Source: Anaerolineales bacterium UBA2029 (lineage in GTDB: Bacteria; Chloroflexota; Anaerolineae; Aggregatilineales; Aggregatilineaceae). From it: 6,009 nt of DNA. The first letter of the stretch is position 1. Each line of letters begins with the position of its first letter. The notes under the pieces are model-generated. The model saw only the letters and a program-made list of their open reading frames with translations, was not told the origin of the DNA and ran no database searches. Made by a program: the position numbers and the translations under genes. Below are positions 1 to 5,737 of this stretch, piece by piece. The stretch lies in NCBI GenBank assembly GCA_002332795.1, contig DDBP01000103.1:1-6009 (forward strand), given 5' to 3'.

Positions 1-222
1 CACATAGGAGGGCGTGATCTCCGCAAGCCCCGTGGCCACCTGCACCATCTGATAGATGCGGCCGCGCGGCGAGTCCATCTCCAGTCCCAGCTCCCGGTAC
101 GTCGGACATGCGTTGAGGCACAGCCCGCAGTGCACGCACTTGTCGAGGTCCGCGCCTTTCGGCGCGTCGGGGTGCCGGTCCGGCAGCACCGGCGGGAACA
201 CCGGCGCCTCAGATGCGGCCAT
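1..222 (-). CDS. glcF: Glycolate oxidase iron-sulfur subunit GlcF, N-terminal part (runs off the window)
   Basis: Only the first 74 codons are present; the frame is open to the left edge. GlcF is the iron-sulfur subunit of the GlcDEF glycolate oxidase complex, which oxidises glycolate to glyoxylate and passes electrons on to the respiratory chain. Translating the minus strand from the ATG at 222 gives a ferredoxin-type cluster motif, CxxCxxCxxxCP, with Cys at residues 29, 32, 35 and 39. It is followed by MDSPRGRI (residues 49-56), which is typical of GlcF and related Fe-S oxidoreductases and binds a [4Fe-4S] cluster. The start is supported by GGGAGG 4 nt upstream. It overlaps the end of the GlcE frame by 14 nt, so translational coupling is likely. 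The second Cys cluster and the CCG domains expected in a ~400-450 residue GlcF lie outside the window. A related lactate-oxidase-type Fe-S subunit is possible, but the adjacent GlcE favours GlcF. Confidence 0.88.
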   Translation of the reverse strand, partial: MAASEAPVFPPVLPDRHPDAPKGADLDKCVHCGLCLNACPTYRELGLEMDSPRGRIYQMVQVATGLAEITPSYV

Positions 223-1780
223 ACAGCCTCCCGGGATTCAGGATCCCCGAGGGGTCGAATGCGCTCTTGAGCCTTTGCATCCATTCGAGCTCCGGCCCCG
301 GATCGGGCCAGTAGATGGCAGCCGGCCCGCTCGACCACTCGAGCAGCCGGCTCCACTGCGCGTGCGCGGGGCGGCTCATCCACTCTTCGGCCTCGTCCGC
401 GGTTTCAAAGGCGATCCATGAAACGCCCGTGCCCGCGCGGCTCACGCACGCCCCCGGTGCCGGCTCGAGCACAGTTCGCAGGTCCGACAGCTTGTGCCCC
501 GCGCGCACCACGAACGGCTGCCGCGGCGCGAACTCCTCCACCGCCCGCCACAACGCCTTCTCTTCTTCCCCCTCATACACCCGCGCGCCCTGCAGTTCCC
601 GCCCGTAACGGTCCAGCAGCGCCTCCGGCCCCCCGGCGCGCACCAGCAGGCAGAAGCCGTCCAGCCCGGCAAGCCGCGCCGCCGCCGGATTCAGCGCATC
701 CAGCGCCGCCGGCTGCAGAGGCCCGCCCAGCACCGCGTCCCGCCCCGCCGCCAGCTCCGCCGCGGTATCGAACGCCAGAGCGTAGCCGCGCGTCTTCTCC
801 GGTTGCGGCGCCAGCTTGAAGTTCACCACCGTGATCACCGCAAGCGTCCCGAAGCTGCCGATCAGCGCCTTGTGAATGTCGAGCCCGGCGACGTTCTTCA
901 CCACCATCCCGCCGGTCTGCGCCACCGCGCCGTCCACCGTGGCGTAGCGCATTCCGATCACCAGGTCGCGCGCCGCTCCGTACAGCCGCCGCCTCGGCCC
1001 GCTCAGGTTCGCCGCCACCACGCCGCCTACCGTTCCCGTCTCCGCGCATGGCGGATCGAGCGGCGCCATCTGCCGGTGCTCGGCCAGCAGCGCGCAGAAC
1101 TCGCGCCACTTCATCCCCGCTTCCACGCTCACCGTCAGGTCGCGCGGGTCGTACTCGCGCACGCCCGCCATTCCCGTGGTCTCGATCAGCAAATCCGCTT
1201 CCACCACCGGCCCGCCCATCCGCCTCTTCGAGCCCGCGCCGCGGACCTCCACGCGCCCGCCCGCTTCGGCGGCGGCGCGGGCCGACTCGACAGCGCTGTA
1301 GAGCGGCACGCGCACCAGCACCGGCAACACGCCGTGACTCACGGCAGCCTGCACCAGGGGGACGATCTCGGCGGGCGTCGCCTGATCGTGCAACCCGATC
1401 TCCACGCCGACCACGCCGGCGCAGCCTTCCAGCGCGGCGACGCACTGCGCCACCTCCGCGGGCGAGGTAGCCACCACGTGCACGATCACCGGAGCCAGAC
1501 TGCGCGCCCAGCGTTCGCGGTAGCGCGTAATGACACGCCGGATGCCAGGGTTGGGCAGGCCGGTATGGACGAGCACACCAGCGGGCAGGGGGACGACCCG
1601 CGTCCCACGGGCCACGCGGCGCGGCTGCCAGGTGACCGGATTGGTGACCAGCGCCCCCAGCTTGGAGAAATCGAGCAGTTCGCGATAGGCGGCCCCGTCG
1701 AACCCCACCGTGCCCGCCGCCGCCATGACCGCATTCTCCAGAATGAGCGGGTTCTTGCCGCCGCGCGTGATCTCAACCAT
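209..1780 (-). CDS. glcE: Chimeric frame: truncated dihydroorotate-dehydrogenase-like N-terminus joined to glycolate oxidase FAD subunit GlcE
   Basis: This is one open frame of 523 aa from the ATG at 1780 (GAAAGG 8 nt upstream). Residues 1-~175 resemble the first half of a DHODH (PyrD) barrel: AAGTVGFDG (21-29), a DFSKLGALVTN strand (37-46) and GLPNPGI (74-80). The canonical ELNxSCPN segment reads EIGLHDQ (127-133), and the catalytic half is absent. Residues ~176-523 are GlcE, the FAD subunit of glycolate oxidase. They show RVEVRGAGSKRRMGGP (176-191), the PCMH FAD fold with TGTVGGVVAANLSGPRR (248-264), MVVKNVAGLD (292-301), and the C-terminal FDPSGILNPGRLYG (508-521) of FAD-linked oxidases. 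E. coli GlcE is about 350 aa and its matching motif starts near residue 23, so about the first 20 residues are missing here. No glcD lies next to it. The frame overlaps glcF by 14 nt. Domain assignments are confident. Whether this is a real gene, a deletion product or an assembly join cannot be decided from the sequence. Confidence 0.8.
   Translation of the reverse strand: MVEITRGGKNPLILENAVMAAAGTVGFDGAAYRELLDFSKLGALVTNPVTWQPRRVARGTRVVPLPAGVLVHTGLPNPGIRRVITRYRERWARSLAPVIVHVVATSPAEVAQCVAALEGCAGVVGVEIGLHDQATPAEIVPLVQAAVSHGVLPVLVRVPLYSAVESARAAAEAGGRVEVRGAGSKRRMGGPVVEADLLIETTGMAGVREYDPRDLTVSVEAGMKWREFCALLAEHRQMAPLDPPCAETGTVGGVVAANLSGPRRRLYGAARDLVIGMRYATVDGAVAQTGGMVVKNVAGLDIHKALIGSFGTLAVITVVNFKLAPQPEKTRGYALAFDTAAELAAGRDAVLGGPLQPAALDALNPAAARLAGLDGFCLLVRAGGPEALLDRYGRELQGARVYEGEEEKALWRAVEEFAPRQPFVVRAGHKLSDLRTVLEPAPGACVSRAGTGVSWIAFETADEAEEWMSRPAHAQWSRLLEWSSGPAAIYWPDPGPELEWMQRLKSAFDPSGILNPGRLYGRI
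227..232 (-). promoter_or_regulatory. Ribosome binding site of glcF
   Basis: GGGAGG on the minus strand ends 4 nt before the ATG at 222. It lies inside the last codons of the GlcE frame (the NPGRLYGRI end), so glcF translation is probably coupled to that of glcE. It fixes the glcF start. Confidence 0.6.
1255..1310 (-). other. Junction between the DHODH-like and GlcE segments
   Basis: The protein changes family within residues ~158-176 of the 1780-209 frame. Up to AEAG (171-174) the residues fit the DHODH pattern of a strand followed by an AxxAxEAGA helix. From RVEVRGAG onward they fit the GlcE N-terminus. An Ala/Glu/Gly-rich helix occurs at this place in both families, so the exact breakpoint is blurred; the most likely stretch is 1256-1275. 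The DNA here is low-complexity (runs of cgg, ggc and cgcccg at 1252-1284). The reading frame is kept across the join. Short shared GC-rich sequence could have served either real recombination or a misassembly. Confidence 0.65.
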
Positions 1781-1788
1781 CGGCAGAG

Positions 1789-1794
1789 CCTTTC
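1789..1794 (-). promoter_or_regulatory. Ribosome binding site of the DHODH-like frame
   Basis: GAAAGG on the minus strand lies 8 nt before the ATG at 1780. The frame stays open for 98 further codons upstream, to 2074, but that stretch lies out of frame inside the PIG-L gene. The recognisable DHODH-like sequence also begins right after this ATG. The site therefore decides the start. Confidence 0.45.
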
Positions 1795-1812
1795 TCTGGC
1801 GCGGGCTGCCAG

Positions 1813-2589
1813 TCAACGGCTGTGAAGCGGCTGCCACGCCCCCGCCGCCAGCAATGCGCTGGCAAAGGGATCGTCGGGCAGGGCACCAGGAGGGACGGGC
1901 GGATGGTGACGGTGAAACGTCTCCAGCGTGCGGACGGCTTCGCGCACGGTGCGCAGATTGCGACGGCGTTTGAACAGGGCATGTTGGGTGTGATGGCACA
2001 GCATGGCGGCGTGTTTGGCCTCGAACCAGGGCGTGATGTCCAGCGCCAGGTGCGCCGGATCGCTGACGTTCCACAGCCGGTCTTCCACGTCCGGCAGATG
2101 ACCAGCCACCCCATAGACGTACACTTCAGGCGCGCTCCGCTGCACCGCCCCCAAGACCGCCCGGTGTACCTGCACATGTGCCGGATGACCGTATTCGCCA
2201 TCGCTGCCGTGTGTGAGGACGACCTGAGCGCGGGTCTGCTGGATGACAGCGGCGATCTGCCCGATCAACGTCTCCTCGTCGTCGGTGAAGGGGTACAGCG
2301 TCTCGTCTGGGCCAATGGGTGGGTCCACATAACCGAGCAGGATCAGGTGTTGCACGCCCAGGGCTTCTGTGGCGCAGCGCAATTCGCGCTCCCGGACGCG
2401 CGCCCGCCCTTCGAGGGTAGCCGCTTCCGGCACGCCGCCGTCTTCGCCGCCCCGCCCGTCCGTGGCACAGAGCACGGTCACCGTCACGCCCCGCGCGGAC
2501 AGCATGGCCAGCGTCCCGCCAGCCATCACCGTTTCGTCGTCGGGGTGAGCGCCCACAAACAGCACACGAGATAGCATCGTCTGAGTCAC
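1813..2589 (-). CDS. PIG-L / LmbE family N-acetylglucosaminyl deacetylase-like protein
   Basis: A 258-residue cytoplasmic zinc hydrolase of the PIG-L (LmbE) family, which removes acetyl groups from N-acetylglucosamine-containing substrates. AHPDDE is at 14-19, where His15 and Asp18 are expected metal ligands and Asp17 the general base. HGSDGEYGHPAHVQVH (127-142) contains HPxH, with His138 the expected third ligand. Length is normal (230-270 aa) and no key residue is missing. The frame begins with GTG at 2589, which overlaps the TGA of the PyrK-like gene (GTGA, 4 nt) and has AGGAAGG about 10 nt upstream. The ATG at 2577 is an in-frame alternative that would shorten the protein by 4 residues. 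Close coupling implies one operon with the PyrK-like gene and, 32 nt downstream, the DHODH-like frame. The substrate cannot be named: MshB (mycothiol), BshB (bacillithiol) and glycolipid or antibiotic deacetylases share these motifs, and no thiol-biosynthesis neighbour is visible. Confidence 0.9.
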   Translation of the reverse strand: MTQTMLSRVLFVGAHPDDETVMAGGTLAMLSARGVTVTVLCATDGRGGEDGGVPEAATLEGRARVRERELRCATEALGVQHLILLGYVDPPIGPDETLYPFTDDEETLIGQIAAVIQQTRAQVVLTHGSDGEYGHPAHVQVHRAVLGAVQRSAPEVYVYGVAGHLPDVEDRLWNVSDPAHLALDITPWFEAKHAAMLCHHTQHALFKRRRNLRTVREAVRTLETFHRHHPPVPPGALPDDPFASALLAAGAWQPLHSR

Positions 2590-3338
2590 AGGAACATCAC
2601 CTTCCTCAGGTCAACCGCCGGGCCGTCGGTGCAGGCCAGCCATGGTTTGTCGCGGTCGCGAGTGGGGACTTCGCACGCACCGCACGCGCCCGCGCCACAG
2701 GCCAGCCGGTCGTAGAACAGGCCGCAGACGAAATGATCGGCTACCGCGTCCGGGCGCACCTGTTGCACGCGGTCGAGCCAGCGCGCATAGACTTCGGCCT
2801 GCCGGTAGTGCGGAGCCAGCACCAACACCTGATCGGCCCACTGCAACGTCTGCACCTGTTCGGGCCAGGGCCAGTCCAGGTCGCCGCGCACGATCTCCAC
2901 TTCCGGCGAGAGCAATTCCAGGGGGTAACGCGCGGCCAGCCCGCTGAGCACCAGGGTGATCGCCACCCCGCCTCCGCTGAGCGTGCGTGCCAGCAGGATG
3001 AAGGGCGTGGGCAGCGCGTCCTCGGTGATCAGCAGCAGGTGTTGCAGGCGCGGGCGCACCGGAATCGGGCGGCCCACCGGGCTGAGCACATCGAGCACGT
3101 CTCCAGGGACGGGCAGCCAGGACGACGACAGTTCGACGGTGAGACGGCCCGGACGTATGTCAACCGGCAACCACAGTTCGCGCAGATACGGTTCCCAGCC
3201 CACCTGTTGATGGGGGCGTACCAGCAACCCCTGCCCCGCCTTGAGTTGCATCAGGGCGGGTTCGACGGCCAGATCGGCCTGCACCAGGTCTGCCGAGACC
3301 TGGCGGACACGTTCGACGAGAGCCTGACTTGCACGCAT
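2586..3338 (-). CDS. Divergent PyrK-like iron-sulfur electron-transfer subunit (dihydroorotate dehydrogenase B type)
   Basis: PyrK is the FAD/[2Fe-2S] subunit that moves electrons between PyrD and NAD in type 1B dihydroorotate dehydrogenase (pyrimidine synthesis). From the ATG at 3338 the protein is 250 aa, close to family length. The C-terminus carries a clear PyrK-type cluster site, CGAGACGAC followed by CTDGP: Cys214, 219, 222 and 236 (CX4CX2CX13C). The N-terminal ~90 residues look like the flavodoxin-reductase-like barrel (AGQGLLV at 34-40, VPGDVLDVLSPVGRP at 77-91). The usual RxYS-type FAD motif is not recognisable; YLRELWLPVDI stands near that place. The middle (100-200) fits the NAD-binding lobe. 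The frame stays open 26 codons further up, to 3416, but ATG 3338 fits the family start. The ribosome site is weak and a promoter may sit directly upstream. A DHODH-like frame two genes downstream supports an electron-transfer pairing. The substrate is uncertain because both partners have diverged. Confidence 0.75.
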   Translation of the reverse strand: MRASQALVERVRQVSADLVQADLAVEPALMQLKAGQGLLVRPHQQVGWEPYLRELWLPVDIRPGRLTVELSSSWLPVPGDVLDVLSPVGRPIPVRPRLQHLLLITEDALPTPFILLARTLSGGGVAITLVLSGLAARYPLELLSPEVEIVRGDLDWPWPEQVQTLQWADQVLVLAPHYRQAEVYARWLDRVQQVRPDAVADHFVCGLFYDRLACGAGACGACEVPTRDRDKPWLACTDGPAVDLRKVMFL

Positions 3339-3345
3339 GATGCCA

Positions 3346-3374
3346 AGCCTACACTGAGTGAAGAGGATGTGCAA
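3346..3374 (-). promoter_or_regulatory. Possible sigma-70 type promoter before the PyrK-like gene
   Basis: On the minus strand TTGCAC (3374-3369) is separated by 17 nt from TAGGCT (3351-3346). The -35 matches TTGACA well and the -10 is weak. A start about 7 nt downstream would fall almost on the ATG at 3338, giving a leaderless or near-leaderless message; this would fit the poor Shine-Dalgarno sequence there. It lies in the longest intergenic gap of the window (3339-3461). Confidence 0.3.
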
Positions 3375-3394
3375 GGAGAAACTCGCCGCAGGGG

Positions 3395-3418
3395 GTGTGC
3401 AGGCGATCTCAGGCACAC
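3395..3418. repeat. Short inverted repeat in the intergenic gap
   Basis: GTGTGC (3395-3400) and GCACAC (3413-3418) form 6-bp arms around a 12-nt loop, 44 nt after the lipoprotein stop and upstream of the possible promoter. No T-run follows on the minus strand, so it is not a classical intrinsic terminator. It could be an operator-like site, a weak hairpin or chance. Apart from this and the promoter candidate I see nothing in 3339-3461. Confidence 0.25.
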
Positions 3419-3461
3419 TTTGCCTCTCGGCGATTCACGGTTGCGTTTTCGCGCCTTGCCT

Positions 3462-4685
3462 TCACAGCAGCGACGGCAACCAGGCCCGCCAGGCCGTGTC
3501 TAGCTCGCCGAAGGACAGGCCCAGCACGCTCTGACAGGCTGTGTCGGGCGACTGCCCGCTGGCGATGGCGCGTATCCAGGCATTGCGGGCCTCGATGCCG
3601 TGCACTTCGGTGAGATAGTGTACCAGCACGAACGCCTGCCGGATGGCCAGATCGCGCTCATCAGCGGAAAGGGCGGCGGGGTCGGTCAGTTCGTCCCAGC
3701 GCAACAGGCGCTCGTCGGCGGTCTCCGGAGCCAGCGCCAGCGCCGCGATGCGTTTGAAGGTGCGGTTGCGCTGACTCAGCGTGCTGAAGAGCGACCCGCC
3801 ATACTCGGCGATGCCCTCCTCCAGCCACCAGGGGAAGCGCTCGCGCGCTCCTCCTGCCAGTTCGAAGAGCAGGAAGCGCGTGTACTCGCGTGCCACGACG
3901 GCCTCGTCTGGCGCGGTGCCGATCGGTGTCAGCGTCAGCTTGATGGCCTGACCAGGCGCATTCCAGGACGTGAGATCAGGCTGCGACAGGCGCGTCCAGT
4001 TGAAAAGGACGGTCGGGCTTTCGTAGAGCTTGATATGCGCGATCTGTTGGGGCGCGTAGGCGAAGGCGCGCGTCACCGCCGCGTGCACCTCCGGCAGGTA
4101 ATCCAGCATGGCCCGCGCCTGCTGACTGTTGTCCACCACGTCGGTCAGGTAATACAGGCGAAAGCCCGGCACTTCGGCGGTCGTCCAGTGTTCGCCGGCA
4201 AACAGCCAGCGATCGTCCTGGCGGTAGAAGATCACCGACATGGTGGTGCCGCCCGCGGAATCGTCACCGGTGCGGGTGGCCTGCCGCCAGCGCCAGCTCA
4301 TGCGGGCGATAGCCGTCTCTGGCGACAGGGTGCGGATGTTGAACAGTTCGGCTTCGAACACCGCCAGCGGGTGCTCCACCCAGTCGCGCGCCCAGGCGGT
4401 GTGCTCGGCTCGGAAGATCGGGTCGCCCGTCCACACGAAGGATAGATAGGTGTCCAGGCTGGCGGTCTGCACGGCGCGTTCCATGCGGGCAACCGTCCGG
4501 TTCAGTTCGAATTCGATGGCGCTGAGGGGGGTCGGCGAGGGTGTGACGCGGGGAGCGCGCGTGGGCTGTGCGAAGAGCGTGCTGGCCCCCTGCAGAGTAG
4601 GTGTGGGCGCAGGCTGCGCTCTCTGCGAGCCGCAGGCGACCAGGGTCAGGCAGAACATCAGCAACAAAGTGTACCGTCTGATCAT
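3462..4685 (-). CDS. Secreted lipoprotein, peptidase MA-like (gluzincin fold) with degenerate zinc motif
   Basis: 407 aa from the ATG at 4685. GGAGAGGG 5 nt upstream favours this start over the one 8 codons further up at 4709. The N-terminus is a lipoprotein signal: MIRR, a hydrophobic stretch (5-17) and the lipobox LVAC with Cys18 as the lipidation site. A Pro/Thr-rich linker follows (to ~residue 54), as is common in exported Chloroflexota proteins. Residues ~55-165 look like an NTF2/SnoaL-like alpha+beta region (inference). The C-terminal half resembles the peptidase MA-like family, with WWLEEGIAEY (286-295) matching the usual WLxEGxAEY helix. In that family an HExxH lies about 20 residues earlier; here the site reads REYTR (266-270), so both zinc-binding His are Arg while the Glu remains. 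The protein is probably anchored outside the membrane and may be a non-catalytic member. The substrate and role are unknown. It sits 62 nt after the Nudix-GNAT gene. Confidence 0.75.
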   Translation of the reverse strand: MIRRYTLLLMFCLTLVACGSQRAQPAPTPTLQGASTLFAQPTRAPRVTPSPTPLSAIEFELNRTVARMERAVQTASLDTYLSFVWTGDPIFRAEHTAWARDWVEHPLAVFEAELFNIRTLSPETAIARMSWRWRQATRTGDDSAGGTTMSVIFYRQDDRWLFAGEHWTTAEVPGFRLYYLTDVVDNSQQARAMLDYLPEVHAAVTRAFAYAPQQIAHIKLYESPTVLFNWTRLSQPDLTSWNAPGQAIKLTLTPIGTAPDEAVVAREYTRFLLFELAGGARERFPWWLEEGIAEYGGSLFSTLSQRNRTFKRIAALALAPETADERLLRWDELTDPAALSADERDLAIRQAFVLVHYLTEVHGIEARNAWIRAIASGQSPDTACQSVLGLSFGELDTAWRAWLPSLL

Positions 4686-4690
4686 GCCGG

Positions 4691-4698
4691 CCCTCTCC
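4691..4698 (-). promoter_or_regulatory. Ribosome binding site of the lipoprotein gene
   Basis: GGAGAGGG on the minus strand ends 5 nt before the ATG at 4685. It is the strongest Shine-Dalgarno match in the window and selects this ATG, which directly precedes the signal peptide, over the upstream in-frame ATG at 4709. Confidence 0.65.
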
Positions 4699-4720
4699 AG
4701 TTGCGCCATTGCCGTTACCC

Positions 4721-4726
4721 GTTATA
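4721..4726 (-). promoter_or_regulatory. Possible -10 element before the lipoprotein gene
   Basis: TATAAC on the minus strand, with a TG two bases upstream (TGCG before it), sits about 36 nt before the ATG at 4685 in the 62-nt gap after the Nudix-GNAT stop. No convincing -35 is found 16-18 nt upstream, so this is only a candidate. Confidence 0.25.
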
Positions 4727-4747
4727 CGCAGCGACGCAACCAGGCCA

Positions 4748-5719
4748 TCAGCGGATGCGCAGGTAGGAGATGGCGCTCTCCTGGAAACCTGCCGCCTGAT
4801 AGAAGGCGCGCGCCGCCGGGCTGCCCCGCGCGATGTTGACGTAGAGATGTGTCAGCGCCAGGCGGTTGGCATGACGCAGCGCGGCTTCGAGCAGGGCCGC
4901 GCCCACCCCTTCGCCGCGATAGTCTAGCGCCACAGCCATATCGTCAATCCAGCCGCGCCCGCCCGTCAACGTCTGCACCAGCGACATGGCCACGAAGCCG
5001 ATCACTCGCTGCGGAGCGTTGTTGGTCTCGGCCACGAAAACGCTGATCGTCTGTCGCTCTCCGAAGCGCTGCCGGGCCGCCGCCCAGTCCTGCGGGGTCA
5101 GGCTGGCGTTGGCATCTACCAGGCCCAGCAGTTCGAGCACGGCGTCGGCGTCGCCCGGCTCGGCTTCGCGGATGTGAAAGCCTTTGGTATGCTCTTCCGA
5201 GGTATAGGAGGCCCGCTGTTGCAGCGCCAGCCAGCGCGCCATCGCCTGCCGGTGTGTGCGGAAGGGCAGCTCTGGCAGCTCGTCCGGCTTGAAGACGCGC
5301 ACGTCGAGCGCATCGTCGCCGGCGCGCAGCGTCCCCCCGACCGGACGCGCACGGTAGAAGACGATGATGCCACTGGTAGGCGGGCCTTCGGGGAACGAGT
5401 AGATGCCCAGCAGATCGATCAGTTCCACGTCCAGGCCGGTTTCCTCACGGCTTTCGCGGATGGCGGCTTCTTCGACGCTCTCCTCGGCCTCGATGTAGCC
5501 GGAAGGCAACGCCCACTGCCCCGGTTTCACCTGCCCGCCCCGCTTGACCAGCACCACCCCGCCTTCCATCTCGATGATGATGCCCACCCCTGGTACCGGG
5601 TTACGGTAGTGCACATAGCCGCAAGAAGGGCAGGTCAGGCGCTCGCGTGAACCGATGGTGCGGGTCACCAGGGGTTCGCCGCACTGCGGGCAATACGTCG
5701 GGCGCGCGGTCGAGAGCAT
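4748..5719 (-). CDS. Zinc-ribbon Nudix hydrolase fused to a GNAT N-acetyltransferase
   Basis: A 323-residue cytoplasmic two-domain protein. Residues 10-33 form a zinc ribbon with two CxxC pairs (Cys10, 13, 30, 33). Residues ~42-165 are a Nudix domain, which hydrolyses nucleoside diphosphates linked to another moiety. The Nudix box runs from Gly74 to Leu96 (G-x5-E-x7-REsrEEtGL), complete except that a hydrophobic position is Ser90. Residues ~181-323 are a GNAT acetyltransferase with the acetyl-CoA loop RGEGVG (268-273) and the closing AxxFYxxxGF helix (304-312). The layout differs from NudC: a zinc ribbon is present, but I see no SQPWPFPxS motif, so NADH pyrophosphatase activity should not be assumed. 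ADP-ribose-like substrates are possible. The ATG at 5719 lies 18 nt after the sigma factor stop with no good Shine-Dalgarno, which suggests co-transcription and translational reinitiation. The GNAT acceptor is unknown. Confidence 0.9.
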   Translation of the reverse strand: MLSTARPTYCPQCGEPLVTRTIGSRERLTCPSCGYVHYRNPVPGVGIIIEMEGGVVLVKRGGQVKPGQWALPSGYIEAEESVEEAAIRESREETGLDVELIDLLGIYSFPEGPPTSGIIVFYRARPVGGTLRAGDDALDVRVFKPDELPELPFRTHRQAMARWLALQQRASYTSEEHTKGFHIREAEPGDADAVLELLGLVDANASLTPQDWAAARQRFGERQTISVFVAETNNAPQRVIGFVAMSLVQTLTGGRGWIDDMAVALDYRGEGVGAALLEAALRHANRLALTHLYVNIARGSPAARAFYQAAGFQESAISYLRIR

Positions 5720-5737
5720 AGAGGGAAAAGCGGAGCC

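Noticed and set aside
1..1780. Composition shift marking foreign DNA at the chimera junction
   Set aside because: Hand counts give about 72% GC both left (541-1260) and right (1321-1740) of the join. The lower value begins further right within the PIG-L gene, so no step coincides with the join.
494..1825. Long plus-strand open frame (443 codons) opposite the chimera
   Set aside because: It is a high-GC antisense shadow: its product is rich in Arg, His, Ala and Pro with no recognisable domain, while the minus strand codes for clear DHODH-like and GlcE motifs.
1781..2074. 98-codon upstream extension of the DHODH-like frame
   Set aside because: It runs out of frame inside the PIG-L gene, is a low-complexity Arg/Pro/Ser/Ala sequence, and the ATG at 1780 has its own ribosome site.
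1822..2574. Plus-strand open frame of 250 codons opposite the PIG-L gene
   Set aside because: It mirrors the PIG-L gene almost exactly and shows no motif; the opposite strand carries AHPDDE and HPxH.
3339..3416. 26-codon N-terminal extension of the PyrK-like protein
   Set aside because: The extra residues do not resemble the family and would overlap the candidate promoter. The ATG at 3338 gives a normal length and N-terminus, although the weak ribosome site leaves some doubt.
3419..3461. Intrinsic terminator after the lipoprotein gene
   Set aside because: Only a three-base-pair GCG/CGC hairpin around AAAA is visible, and there is no T-run.
3600..4445. Plus-strand open frame of 281 codons opposite the lipoprotein
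   Set aside because: No family resemblance, no good ribosome site, and the opposite strand has a signal peptide, lipobox and peptidase MA-like helix.
5174..5650. Plus-strand open frame of 158 codons opposite the Nudix domain
   Set aside because: It is a shadow of the Nudix coding frame with no recognisable motif.
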